Positions 57,277-64,000 of a DNA stretch of 64,000 nt are shown here, in pieces. The stretch spans positions 62,001 through 126,000 of the forward strand of contig NZ_AWZU01000015.1 of assembly GCF_000472385.1 (NCBI RefSeq), in the 5' to 3' direction. Position numbers and translations under genes: made by a program. The DNA is from Bradyrhizobium sp. ARR65. GTDB lineage: Bacteria > Pseudomonadota > Alphaproteobacteria > Rhizobiales > Xanthobacteraceae. A model generated the notes under the pieces. It was not told where the DNA came from and searched no databases. It saw only the letters and a program-made list of their open reading frames with translations. Every line of letters begins with the position of its first letter. The first letter of the stretch is position 1.

Positions 57277-57284
57277 GCAATACC

Positions 57285-58793
57285 TCACCCATACACGAAC
57301 GCCTTGTCGTCCAGATCGATCGCCGGGATCTGGTCCTTCTCGGCCCAATAATCCTGGCTGTGCTGCCACTCCGGCTTGTCGCCGCGCTTGGGCAAGAGAT
57401 GCATGTTGCGCATCATGTAGCCGGGATTGAAGTTCTCCGGATCGATCCAGGACAATAGCGGCATGTTGTGGTCCTCGGGCCGCAGCGCGACCTCGACTTT
57501 CCCGGCGCCCTTTTGCTTCATGTGCTTGAGCAGCCGGCAGACGAAATCCGCGACGAGATCGGCACGCAATGTCCAGCTTGCGCGGAAATAGCCGAATACC
57601 CAGGCCATGTTCGGAATGCCGGTGAACATCATGCCGCGATAGGTGACGGTCTGCGAGAAATCGAGCGGCTTGCCGTCGATCTCAAAATCGATATCGCCGA
57701 GCACATTGAGGTTGAAGCCCGTCGCCGTGACGATGATGTCAGCCTCCAGGACCTTGCCCGATTTGAGCAAAATGCCTTTCCTGGTGAAGCGCTCGATCTC
57801 GTCGGTGACCACGGAGGCCTTGCCGCTTTTGATGCCTAAAAACATATCGGCATCGGGCACGAACGCGATGCGCTGGCGCCACGGCCGATAGCGCGGCGTG
57901 AAATGGGCAGCGACATCATAGTCCGGCCCGAGCACAGCGGTGATCTGGCCGATCAGCTCTTTCTTCACCTGCTCCGGCTCGGCCACGCAGCGCTTGGTGA
58001 AGGCATCCTGCTCGTAAAGAATCTTGCGCCGGACAATCTCGTGGATCCATTCTTCCTTCACCTGCAGGCGACGCAACTCCTCGGCGACCTCAATGGCATT
58101 GCGCCCGAGCCGGAAATAGGTCGGCGAGCGCTGCAGCATGGTGACGTGCTCGCATTTTTCGGCGATGTTGGGGATCAGCGTGGCCGCCGTCGCGCCGGAG
58201 CCGATCACGACGACATTCTTTCCTGTCAGATCGAGCTCGTCGGGCCAGCGCTGCGGATGCACGATACGGCCATCAAACTCGTTCATGCCCGGCCAATTCG
58301 GCGTGTACCCTTCGGAATGCCGATAATAGCCCTGGCACATCCACAAAAAATTCGCAGTGAAGGTCGCGCGCTCGCCACTGTCCGTCTTCTCCGCCGCGAT
58401 GGTCCAGAGCCTGGTTTCGCTCGACCAGTTCGCCGACAGGATGCGGTGCCTGTAGCGGATGTGCCTGGCGAGATCGTTCTCCTCGATCACCTCGCCCATA
58501 TAGGAAAGGATCTCGGCGGCCGTCGCGATCGGAGGGCCGACCCAGGGTTTGAAGCGATAGCCGAAGGTGTGGAGATCGCTGTCGGAGCGGATGCCCGGAT
58601 ATTTATGCGTGATCCAGGTGCCGCCGAAGCTCTCCTGCGCTTCAATGATCACGAAGCTCGTGCCGGGAAGCTGGGTCGTCAAATGATAGGCGCTGCCGAT
58701 GCCGGAAATGCCGGCGCCGACGATCAGCACATCGAAATGTTCGGGTGTTGGGGCCGTGAGATTGGAGATCGATCGCGCGGTCTCGATATTCAT
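57285..58793 (-). CDS. Flavin-dependent monooxygenase (FMO/Baeyer-Villiger type)
   Basis: 502 residues. The FAD site GAGISGIGSAYHL is near residue 27, followed by GGTWITHKYPGIRSDSDLHT; the NADPH site VVVIGSGATAATLIPNI is near residue 200. FDGRIVHPQRWPDE matches the F-x-G-x-x-x-H-P/S-x-x-W-P signature of Baeyer-Villiger and flavin N/S-monooxygenases. It inserts one oxygen atom into a ketone or heteroatom. The substrate is unknown. It is transcribed alone. Confidence 0.93.
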   Translation of the reverse strand: MNIETARSISNLTAPTPEHFDVLIVGAGISGIGSAYHLTTQLPGTSFVIIEAQESFGGTWITHKYPGIRSDSDLHTFGYRFKPWVGPPIATAAEILSYMGEVIEENDLARHIRYRHRILSANWSSETRLWTIAAEKTDSGERATFTANFLWMCQGYYRHSEGYTPNWPGMNEFDGRIVHPQRWPDELDLTGKNVVVIGSGATAATLIPNIAEKCEHVTMLQRSPTYFRLGRNAIEVAEELRRLQVKEEWIHEIVRRKILYEQDAFTKRCVAEPEQVKKELIGQITAVLGPDYDVAAHFTPRYRPWRQRIAFVPDADMFLGIKSGKASVVTDEIERFTRKGILLKSGKVLEADIIVTATGFNLNVLGDIDFEIDGKPLDFSQTVTYRGMMFTGIPNMAWVFGYFRASWTLRADLVADFVCRLLKHMKQKGAGKVEVALRPEDHNMPLLSWIDPENFNPGYMMRNMHLLPKRGDKPEWQHSQDYWAEKDQIPAIDLDDKAFVYG

Positions 58794-58902
58794 TTGGTTG
58801 CTTCCGTTCCCTGGACTTGGTCTCTTTCCGGACCTTAATGTTCTCCGGTCGTCGCTTAGCGGCGACGCCTCGCAAAATGATTTAGATCAATTGCTCACGC
58901 AA

Positions 58903-59661
58903 TCACAGCACAAAACCCCATTGCCGCGCGGTTTGCAGAATCCAGTCCTTGTAGAGCGTGAGGGGTGTGACTCCCGTCAAACCGCCGCAGCCAGCGCTGC
59001 CGTTCGGCCCGGTCGACCAGCTAATGACACCAACGATGATCGGCGCGCCCTGCTGATCTTCGAACACCGGCCCGCCGGAATCGCCGGTGCAGGCGCCAAG
59101 TCCGTCCCTTAAGCCGCTTGTTGCCGGATCGACCAGCCGAATCTGCAAGCTGCCGGGCTTTCCCGTCGCGACCAGGCTTGCGCTGCGGATGATGCCGCCG
59201 CTTTTGCCGTCGCCGCGTACGGTCACGCCGATGCCGGCAATGGTGAATTTGCCGCCCGGCGAAATCGGCGGAACGGGCGCACCAAGCATCGCGGACGTTT
59301 TTCCCTTTGGCGGAATTTCGAGTTGCAACAGCGCCGCGTCGGCCGTCGCGCGATGCGCCAGCATCGCCTGCATCTGAAAGCCGGGGTGAATGGCAATGCG
59401 TTTCACATCCCTCAATTGCGGCTTCCGCTCGGCGTCATACTCGACGATCTTGTATTCGGCGCCGGGCTGCACGCAATGCGCGACCGTCAGCACCAGCGCG
59501 GGCGCGATCAGGCTGCCCGAGCAAAAATTGCCGCGCGAGCCGACAATGGTGACCACGGCGCGGCCAATGCCCTCGTTGGACGGCACCGCACCGCCCACGA
59601 TGGCCTGGGCGGGCGAACTCAGCAGCACGACGGCGGCCGCGAATGGTGCAAGAATCTTCAT
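58903..59661 (-). CDS. Secreted trypsin-fold serine protease, no propeptide
   Basis: 252 residues from the ATG at 59661, preceded by GGCTGGAGAC. A signal peptide (MKILAPFAAAVVLLSSPAQA) ends directly before I21-V-G-G, the activated N-terminus of chymotrypsin-fold proteases. The catalytic triad is H62 (LTVAHC), D108 (ATADAALLQL) and S195 (CTGDSGGPVF). The position corresponding to the S1-pocket Asp of trypsin is G189, so it should not be Arg/Lys-specific. It is exported to the periplasm or outside. It lies 71 bp from the divergent HAD gene. Confidence 0.93.
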   Translation of the reverse strand: MKILAPFAAAVVLLSSPAQAIVGGAVPSNEGIGRAVVTIVGSRGNFCSGSLIAPALVLTVAHCVQPGAEYKIVEYDAERKPQLRDVKRIAIHPGFQMQAMLAHRATADAALLQLEIPPKGKTSAMLGAPVPPISPGGKFTIAGIGVTVRGDGKSGGIIRSASLVATGKPGSLQIRLVDPATSGLRDGLGACTGDSGGPVFEDQQGAPIIVGVISWSTGPNGSAGCGGLTGVTPLTLYKDWILQTARQWGFVL

Positions 59662-59772
59662 GTCTCCAGCCATAACCGCTCGCACACGTCGCGCCAAGGA
59701 TGCATAACTGGCCCTCGGCCGGGCTGACCTGCTTGCCCGTTTGAAACAGCGTTTGAAAGCTTAGAGGACTTG

Positions 59773-60405
59773 ATGATTGAAGCGGTGATCTGGGATTTCG
59801 GCGGGGTGCTGACCACCTCGCCGTTCGAGGCTTTCGCGCGGTTCGAGCGCGAGCGCGGATTTCCGACGGACATCATCCGGCGCACCAACGCCGCCAATCA
59901 TCTGGAAAACGCCTGGGCGAAATTCGAACGCGCGGAGATCGACATCGACGGATTCGACAAGCTGTTCGCCGCGGAGTCGCTGGCGCTGGGCGCGGAGGTG
60001 CGAGGGCGTGACGTGTTGCCGCTTCTCGCCGGCGATCTGCGGCCGGAGATGGTCGAAGCCTTGAAGCGGATCAATGCCAAATTCAAGACCGGCTGCATCA
60101 CCAACAATCTACCGGCCAACGCCATCGGCAGCGCCGCCGGCCGTGGGCTTTATATCGCGGAGGTGATGGCGCTGTTCGACCATGTCATCGAATCCGCCAA
60201 AATCGGCCTGCGCAAACCCGATCCGCGCATCTACGAGATGATGGTGGAGGCGCTGAAGGTCGATCCAAAGAGATGCGTTTATCTCGACGATCTCGGAATC
60301 AACTTGAAGCCGGCCCGCGCCATGGGGATGACGACGATCAAGGTGACGAGCGCAGCGCAGGCGATTGCGGAGCTCGAGGCGGCGACGGCGTTGAAGCTCA
60401 CCTGA
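59773..60405 (+). CDS. HAD-IA family hydrolase
   Basis: 210 residues from the ATG at 59773. Motif I is VIWDFGGVLTTSPF with nucleophile D8 and a Gly two residues on (the D-x-G form of epoxide-hydrolase-N-terminal/ACAD10-like HADs). Motif II is near CITNNLPANA, motif III SAKIGLRKPDPRIY and motif IV VYLDDLGINLKPARAMGM. It probably removes phosphate from a small molecule in the cytoplasm. Two copies of CGTTTGAAA (59738, 59750; 12-bp spacing) sit in its upstream region. Confidence 0.93.
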   Translation: MIEAVIWDFGGVLTTSPFEAFARFERERGFPTDIIRRTNAANHLENAWAKFERAEIDIDGFDKLFAAESLALGAEVRGRDVLPLLAGDLRPEMVEALKRINAKFKTGCITNNLPANAIGSAAGRGLYIAEVMALFDHVIESAKIGLRKPDPRIYEMMVEALKVDPKRCVYLDDLGINLKPARAMGMTTIKVTSAAQAIAELEAATALKLT

Positions 60406-60430
60406 CCAAAGACAGTAAGCCAAACCATCA

Positions 60431-60542
60431 CCGTCACCTTGAGGAGGCGCGCAAGCGCCGTCTCGAAGGGCGACGGCCCCGCTGCTCGATCGTGGCCGGT
60501 CATCCTTCGAGGCTCGCTTACGCGAGCGCCGCAGGATGACGG
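60431..60542. repeat. Interspersed palindromic repeat, family C
   Basis: CCGTCACCTTGAGGAGGCGCG to CGCCGCAGGATGACGG with GGCGCGCAAGCGCC and CTCGCTTACGCGAG arms and the shared CATCCTTCGAGGCTC. It separates the HAD gene from the convergent mtnA end. The sister copy is at 33079. Confidence 0.88.
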
Positions 60543-60551
60543 AGCTAGCAG

Positions 60552-61658
60552 CTACTCCGCGGCGCTCGCCATCCGCTCCGGGAATGCAGCGGCCAGTGCC
60601 ATGCGCTCCGGCCTCAGCACGCCGCGCTCCGTCATCAGGCCCGTGACCAGCCGCGCCGGCGTCACATCGAACGCGTAGTTCGCGACCGGCGATTCCTGCG
60701 GTACGATCCGCACCGTCTCGATCCGTCCGTCGGCGGTGCGGCCGGTCATGGTCGCGACCTCTTCGCCACCGCGCTGCTCGATCGGCACCGCGCGCCCGTC
60801 GCTGACGTTAAAATCGATCGTCGGCGAAGGCAGCGCGACATAGAACGGCACGCCATTGTCGAAGGCCGCGAGCGCCTTGAGGTAAGTGCCGATCTTGTTG
60901 CAGACGTCACCATTGGCGGCGACGCGGTCGGTGCCGACAATGACGAGATCGACCATGCCATGCTGCATCAGATGGCCGCCGGTGTTGTCGGCAATGACGG
61001 TGTGCGGCACGCCGTGATGGCCGAGCTCCCAGGCGGTGAGCGATGCGCCCTGGTTGCGCGGACGGGTCTCGTCGACCCAGACATGGATGTTGTGGCCGCG
61101 ATCATGCGCGAGATAGATCGGCGCCGTCGCCGTGCCCCAATCGACGGTAGCGAGCCAGCCGGCATTGCAATGGGTCAGCACGTTGACGGGTTCACCGGGC
61201 TTCTTGCGGACGGCAATCGCCTCGATCACCGCAAACCCATTTTGCGCGATGCCCTGGTTGATGACGATATCCTCATCCGCAATCGCGACAGCGCGGGCGT
61301 AAGCCGCGGCCGCGCGCGCCGCCGGATCAAGCGGCTGCAACGCCGCGCGCATCTCCTCCAGGGCCCATCTCAGGTTGATCGCGGTCGGCCTCGTGGCAAC
61401 CAGCACGCCGTACGCGCGATCGATCGCGGCATCGGTCGCATTTTCACGCATGGCGAGCGCCATGCCGAATGCTGCAGTGGCGCCGATCAGCGGCGCGCCG
61501 CGCACCAGCATGGAACGGATCGCTTCCGCGGCTTCCACGCAGTTCGTCAGCCGCGCAATCACGAACTCATGCGGCAGCCGCCGCTGGTCGATGGCACGGA
61601 CCGACCAGCCATCCTCGTCGAGCCAGATACTTCGGAAATGTTTGCCATCGACCTTCAC
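60552..61658 (-). CDS. mtnA: S-methyl-5-thioribose-1-phosphate isomerase
   Basis: 368 residues. VRGAPLIGATAAFGMALA is the N-terminal signature, THCNAGWLATVDWGTATAPI carries the catalytic Cys, and VIVGTDRVAANGDVCNKIGT carries the catalytic Asp, all diagnostic of MtnA (eIF2B-like isomerases). It converts methylthioribose 1-phosphate to methylthioribulose 1-phosphate in methionine salvage. Its start overlaps the stop of mtnP by 4 nt, so the two enzymes of consecutive steps are coupled. Later mtn genes are not in the window. Confidence 0.97.
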   Translation of the reverse strand: MKVDGKHFRSIWLDEDGWSVRAIDQRRLPHEFVIARLTNCVEAAEAIRSMLVRGAPLIGATAAFGMALAMRENATDAAIDRAYGVLVATRPTAINLRWALEEMRAALQPLDPAARAAAAYARAVAIADEDIVINQGIAQNGFAVIEAIAVRKKPGEPVNVLTHCNAGWLATVDWGTATAPIYLAHDRGHNIHVWVDETRPRNQGASLTAWELGHHGVPHTVIADNTGGHLMQHGMVDLVIVGTDRVAANGDVCNKIGTYLKALAAFDNGVPFYVALPSPTIDFNVSDGRAVPIEQRGGEEVATMTGRTADGRIETVRIVPQESPVANYAFDVTPARLVTGLMTERGVLRPERMALAAAFPERMASAAE

Positions 61659-62557
61659 GGCACACCCATCTCTGTTGCGGTCTTAAGCCCAAGCACCCGC
61701 CCCGCCACCGCATCGAGCTTCTTCAATAGCTCGGGGTCGCGCGCTTCCGGCGCGGTGATCAACGCGGTGTCGAGCGCGCGATCGGAGCCGATCGGACAGG
61801 GCTCGTGCTCCCTGGGAAAATCCCGGGCCAACCGCGCCACCAGCGCCTTTGCCTTGTCGGCATTCGAATTCAGGACCCGGATGATGTCCTGCACGGTGAC
61901 GGCATCATGATCCGGATGCCAGCAGTCGAAATCGGTCACCATCGCGACCGTAGCGTAGCAGATTTCAGCTTCCCGCGCGAGTTTCGCCTCGGGCATGTTG
62001 GTCATGCCGATCACGGAATAGCCGAGGCTCTTGTAAGTCATGCTCTCGGCATAACTGGAGAATTGGGGACCCTCCATGCAGAGATAGGTGCCTTCCCGGG
62101 CAATTCTGACGCCTTCGGCTTCCGCCGCCGCCGCAAGGTGGATGCGCAGCCGCGGCGAGACCGGATGAGCCATCGAGACATGGGCGACGCAGCCCTTGCC
62201 GAAAAACGAGCTCTCGCGCTTGTACGTGCGGTCGACGAACTGGTCGACCAGTACGAAAGTTCCCGGCGGCAGTTCTTGCTTGAACGAGCCGCAGGCGGAG
62301 AGCGAAACCAGATCAGTAACACCGGCGCGCTTGAGCACATCGATGTTGGCGCGATAGTTGATATCAGAGGGCGACAGCCGATGGCCCTTGTCATGCCGCG
62401 GCAGGAACACGATCGGCAGCCCTGCTATGGTGCCGCGGCGTACGGGCGACGACGGCTCACCCCAGGGGCTCGTGATCGCCTCGTCGCGCGCATTTTCCAA
62501 CCCCGGCAGATCGTAGATGCCGGAGCCGCCGATGATACCAAGAACTGCCTTTGCCAT
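61655..62557 (-). CDS. mtnP: S-methyl-5'-thioadenosine phosphorylase
   Basis: 300 residues. LGIIGGSGIYDLPGLEN starts it, followed by VFLPRHDKGHRLSPSDINYR (phosphate and substrate binding), SACGSFKQELPPGTFVLVDQ and TYLCMEGPQFSSYAES, the PNP/MTAP family blocks. It splits methylthioadenosine into adenine and methylthioribose 1-phosphate, which is the substrate of mtnA next to it. Normal length. Promoter not evident; the upstream 124-bp gap contains a short repeat. Confidence 0.97.
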   Translation of the reverse strand: MAKAVLGIIGGSGIYDLPGLENARDEAITSPWGEPSSPVRRGTIAGLPIVFLPRHDKGHRLSPSDINYRANIDVLKRAGVTDLVSLSACGSFKQELPPGTFVLVDQFVDRTYKRESSFFGKGCVAHVSMAHPVSPRLRIHLAAAAEAEGVRIAREGTYLCMEGPQFSSYAESMTYKSLGYSVIGMTNMPEAKLAREAEICYATVAMVTDFDCWHPDHDAVTVQDIIRVLNSNADKAKALVARLARDFPREHEPCPIGSDRALDTALITAPEARDPELLKKLDAVAGRVLGLKTATEMGVP

Positions 62558-62627
62558 GATCTCCCCGCTGGTCTGGTCCGAGCCAGTCTAGCGGAGATTT
62601 GCGGCGGGAGCGATGGTTGACGAAGAT

Positions 62628-62670
62628 GTCATTCTGGAGCGATGCGTCGGCATCGAACCCGGAATGACGG
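62628..62670. repeat. Short palindromic repeat, family B
   Basis: GTCATTCTGGAGCGATGCG to CATCGAACCCGGAATGACGG; a shortened copy between the acyl carrier protein end and mtnP start. Confidence 0.75.
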
Positions 62671-62681
62671 CGTGAAAACCG

Positions 62682-62951
62682 CTAAGCCGCCGTCGGCTGA
62701 AGCTGGTTCGCAACCATCCGTTGCAGCGTCTCGACCGATTGGAAATTCTCCGGCGTGATCTCATCTTGCGGAATCGTGAAATCGAACTCCGCTTCCACCG
62801 AGAGCATCAGGTTGACCATGTCCATCGACGTCAGTCCGATGTCGACAAGCCTGGCCTCCGGCGCGACTTCAGCGGTGAGCGAACTCTGTTCGAGGACCGC
62901 TTTCACCAGGGCGACGATCCGGTTGCGAATATCGGCCTCGTGGCTTTGCAT
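62682..62951 (-). CDS. Acyl carrier protein
   Basis: 89 residues from the ATG at 62951; a TTG at 62957 is also in frame. The phosphopantetheine site is the Ser in DIGLTSMDMVNLML (about residue 42), followed by EAEFDFTIPQDEITPENFQS, the standard four-helix carrier-protein pattern. The D-x-G-L-T-S-M form differs from the D-S-L-D/T-x-V core of the housekeeping fatty-acid ACP, so it is a specialised carrier. It is divergent from an acyl-CoA dehydrogenase gene 329 bp away, with which it probably forms one pathway, for example on carrier-bound amino or fatty acids. Confidence 0.93.
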   Translation of the reverse strand: MQSHEADIRNRIVALVKAVLEQSSLTAEVAPEARLVDIGLTSMDMVNLMLSVEAEFDFTIPQDEITPENFQSVETLQRMVANQLQPTAA

Positions 62952-62957
62952 GCTCAA

Positions 62958-63280
62958 CCCTTAATTCCTACAATCGAGATACGATGCCGCTGTCAGCGGA
63001 GCGCAGATTATAGGGACAAATGCCTGGCGTTGAGGCTGACGCATTCTAATCAAATGCGGCTTTTGCATTTAAGGCTAACGCGTCTTCACGATCTTTTTGC
63101 CAGCCAAACACCAGAGATTAACTGTCCATTTCGAAAGGCAATCATTTACCCTGAATTTCATCGACGCATTTGAATTAAATTCATAGCCTCCGGCCTCAAT
63201 CGAAAACAATCAGGTAGTCGATGCCCGCAGCTGCTTCGACCTGACGCGCGGCACGACGCGATAAGAACCGGAGGTCGGTC
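62958..63280. other. 323-bp divergent intergenic region, no gene seen
   Basis: It is AT-rich relative to the rest and must hold promoters for the carrier protein and the dehydrogenase. GACGCATT occurs at 63038 and 63163, and AAATGC/GCATTT forms a small dyad near 63053-63071; TGAATTAAATTCA near 63171 is another. No regulator gene is adjacent and no RNA gene was recognised. Confidence 0.5.
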
Positions 63281-64000
63281 ATGAATGTCCAGCACGCCAG
63301 CTTCGACAAACCTGCGGCGGACGACGATCACCTGCTGATGGATCGGGGCTCGCTGTTCCTGCAGCGCACCGCAGCCGTTGCGGTCGCGGCCGCGGCCGAG
63401 GCGGAGGAGGTCGATCGCGACGCTCGCTTTCCGAGGGCCGCGATCGATGCTGCACGCGAACAGAAGCTCCTGGGCATGTTGATCCCCGTCGAATTCGGCG
63501 GCTTCGGCGCCTCGATCCAGGACGTGACCGAAATCTGCTACACGCTCGGCCGCGCCTGCGCATCGAGCGCGATGATCTTCGCCATGCACCAGACCAAGGT
63601 CGCCTGCCTGGTCCGGCACAGCGTCGGCAGCCGCTACCACCAAGACCTGATGCGGCGCGTGGCGACCGAACAATTGCTGCTGGCATCATCGACCACCGAG
63701 GGCCAGAACGGCGGCAATATCCGCGCGAGCGCCGCGGCCGTCGAACACGATGCCAATGGGATTTCGCTCACCCGCAATGCCACCGTGATTTCCTATGGCG
63801 CCGAGGCCGACGGCATCGTCACCATCGCGCGCCGCGCCAGCGATGCCACGGCTTCCGACCAGGTGCTGCTGGCGGTGACTAAGGATCATTACACGCTTGC
63901 GCGCGGCCAGGGTTGGGAAACGCTGGGCATGCGCGGCACCTGCAGCGCGGGCTTCGAGCTGAAGATCAGGGGCCCGGCGGAAATGATCTTCCCCGAGGCC
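63281..64000 (+). CDS. Acyl-CoA dehydrogenase family protein, cut by the window edge
   Basis: The frame is open from the ATG at 63281 to the last base: 240 codons beginning MNVQHASFDKPAADDDH. Residues about 20-110 form the N-terminal helical domain (ARFPRAAIDAAREQKLLGML, then IPVEFGGFGASIQDVTEICY and ASSAMIFAMHQTKVACLVRH). The beta domain follows with SSTTEGQNGGNIRASA and VISYGAEADGIVTIARRA, which match the FAD and substrate loops of acyl-CoA dehydrogenases. The catalytic Glu would lie outside the window. It may act on acyl groups on the divergent carrier protein rather than on CoA (inference). Confidence 0.9.
   Translation, partial: MNVQHASFDKPAADDDHLLMDRGSLFLQRTAAVAVAAAAEAEEVDRDARFPRAAIDAAREQKLLGMLIPVEFGGFGASIQDVTEICYTLGRACASSAMIFAMHQTKVACLVRHSVGSRYHQDLMRRVATEQLLLASSTTEGQNGGNIRASAAAVEHDANGISLTRNATVISYGAEADGIVTIARRASDATASDQVLLAVTKDHYTLARGQGWETLGMRGTCSAGFELKIRGPAEMIFPEA

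Noticed and set aside
59738..59758. Direct repeat CGTTTGAAA twice, 12 bp apart, before the HAD gene
   Set aside because: Short and in a 71-bp shared promoter region; could be a binding site but there is no regulator, conservation or further copy to support it.
62558..62681. SAM riboswitch upstream of mtnP
   Set aside because: The gap holds only a short family B repeat and a weak GCCAGTCTAGCGGAG region; no SAM-riboswitch core was seen.

Overview
The window looks like chromosomal DNA of a Bradyrhizobium-type alphaproteobacterium (Bradyrhizobium/Rhodopseudomonas group). The evidence is high GC, dense genes with frequent ATGA overlaps, a large load of transport and catabolic genes, and many short palindromic intergenic repeats with ends such as GTCATTCCGGGG, CATTGCGAGGAGCG and GAGCATGATC/GATCATGCTC. 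No rRNA, tRNA, CRISPR array, insertion sequence, phage or plasmid gene was recognised. The content is metabolic, transport and signalling.

Layout. 0-5 kb: start of a membrane protein gene, a small unknown ORF behind a near-consensus sigma-54 promoter, a carboxymuconolactone-decarboxylase-like protein, two MFS transporters and a DUF938 methyltransferase. 5.3-11.5 kb: a sulfur-oxidation locus soxXYZA-soxK-like-soxB, a DsrE-like protein, a metallo-beta-lactamase/rhodanese fusion (persulfide dioxygenase type) and a 56-aa unknown protein. soxCD, soxVW and soxR are not in the window. 11.7-16.2 kb: a fosmidomycin-resistance-like MFS transporter, an N-acyl-D-amino-acid deacylase-like amidohydrolase and another MFS transporter. 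16.4-20.7 kb: an AttEFGH-like set (ATPase, double-FtsX permease, AttH-like lipocalin). 20.8-27 kb: MAPEG protein, orphan branched-chain amino-acid binding protein, RND efflux pair. 27.3-31 kb: acyl-CoA synthetase, a YbfB-like MFS gene and a divergent LysR regulator with a perfect T-N11-A palindrome between them. 31.4-37.1 kb: a complete peptide/opine-type ABC importer. 37.2-40.8 kb: AraC regulator, glutathione transferase, second orphan binding protein, then a nested long inverted repeat. 40.8-45.6 kb: HTH protein, VIT/vWA protein with a C-terminal LPKTA sorting signal, its class GN sortase, and a DUF1614 membrane protein. 45.7-49 kb: ADP-forming acyl-CoA synthetase and a solitary MCE (MlaD-like) protein. 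49.2-57 kb: a 2094-aa soluble hybrid histidine kinase with a poly-HAMP array like the fungal Nik1/Os-1 kinases, followed 3 bp later by a receiver-PAS-HWE kinase. 57.3-64 kb: flavin monooxygenase, secreted trypsin-fold protease, HAD hydrolase, mtnP-mtnA methionine salvage, and an acyl carrier protein divergent from an acyl-CoA dehydrogenase that runs off the right edge.

The most interesting items are the poly-HAMP kinase and its partner kinase, the dedicated sortase-substrate pair with a candidate operator, the sox/persulfide-dioxygenase locus with a possibly frameshifted DsrE gene, the sigma-54 promoter at the left edge, a possible small RNA or terminator upstream of the kinase, and the mosaic and nested palindromic repeats, several of which supply stop codons or C-termini to genes. 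All functional calls rest on reading motifs by eye; no database search was run.
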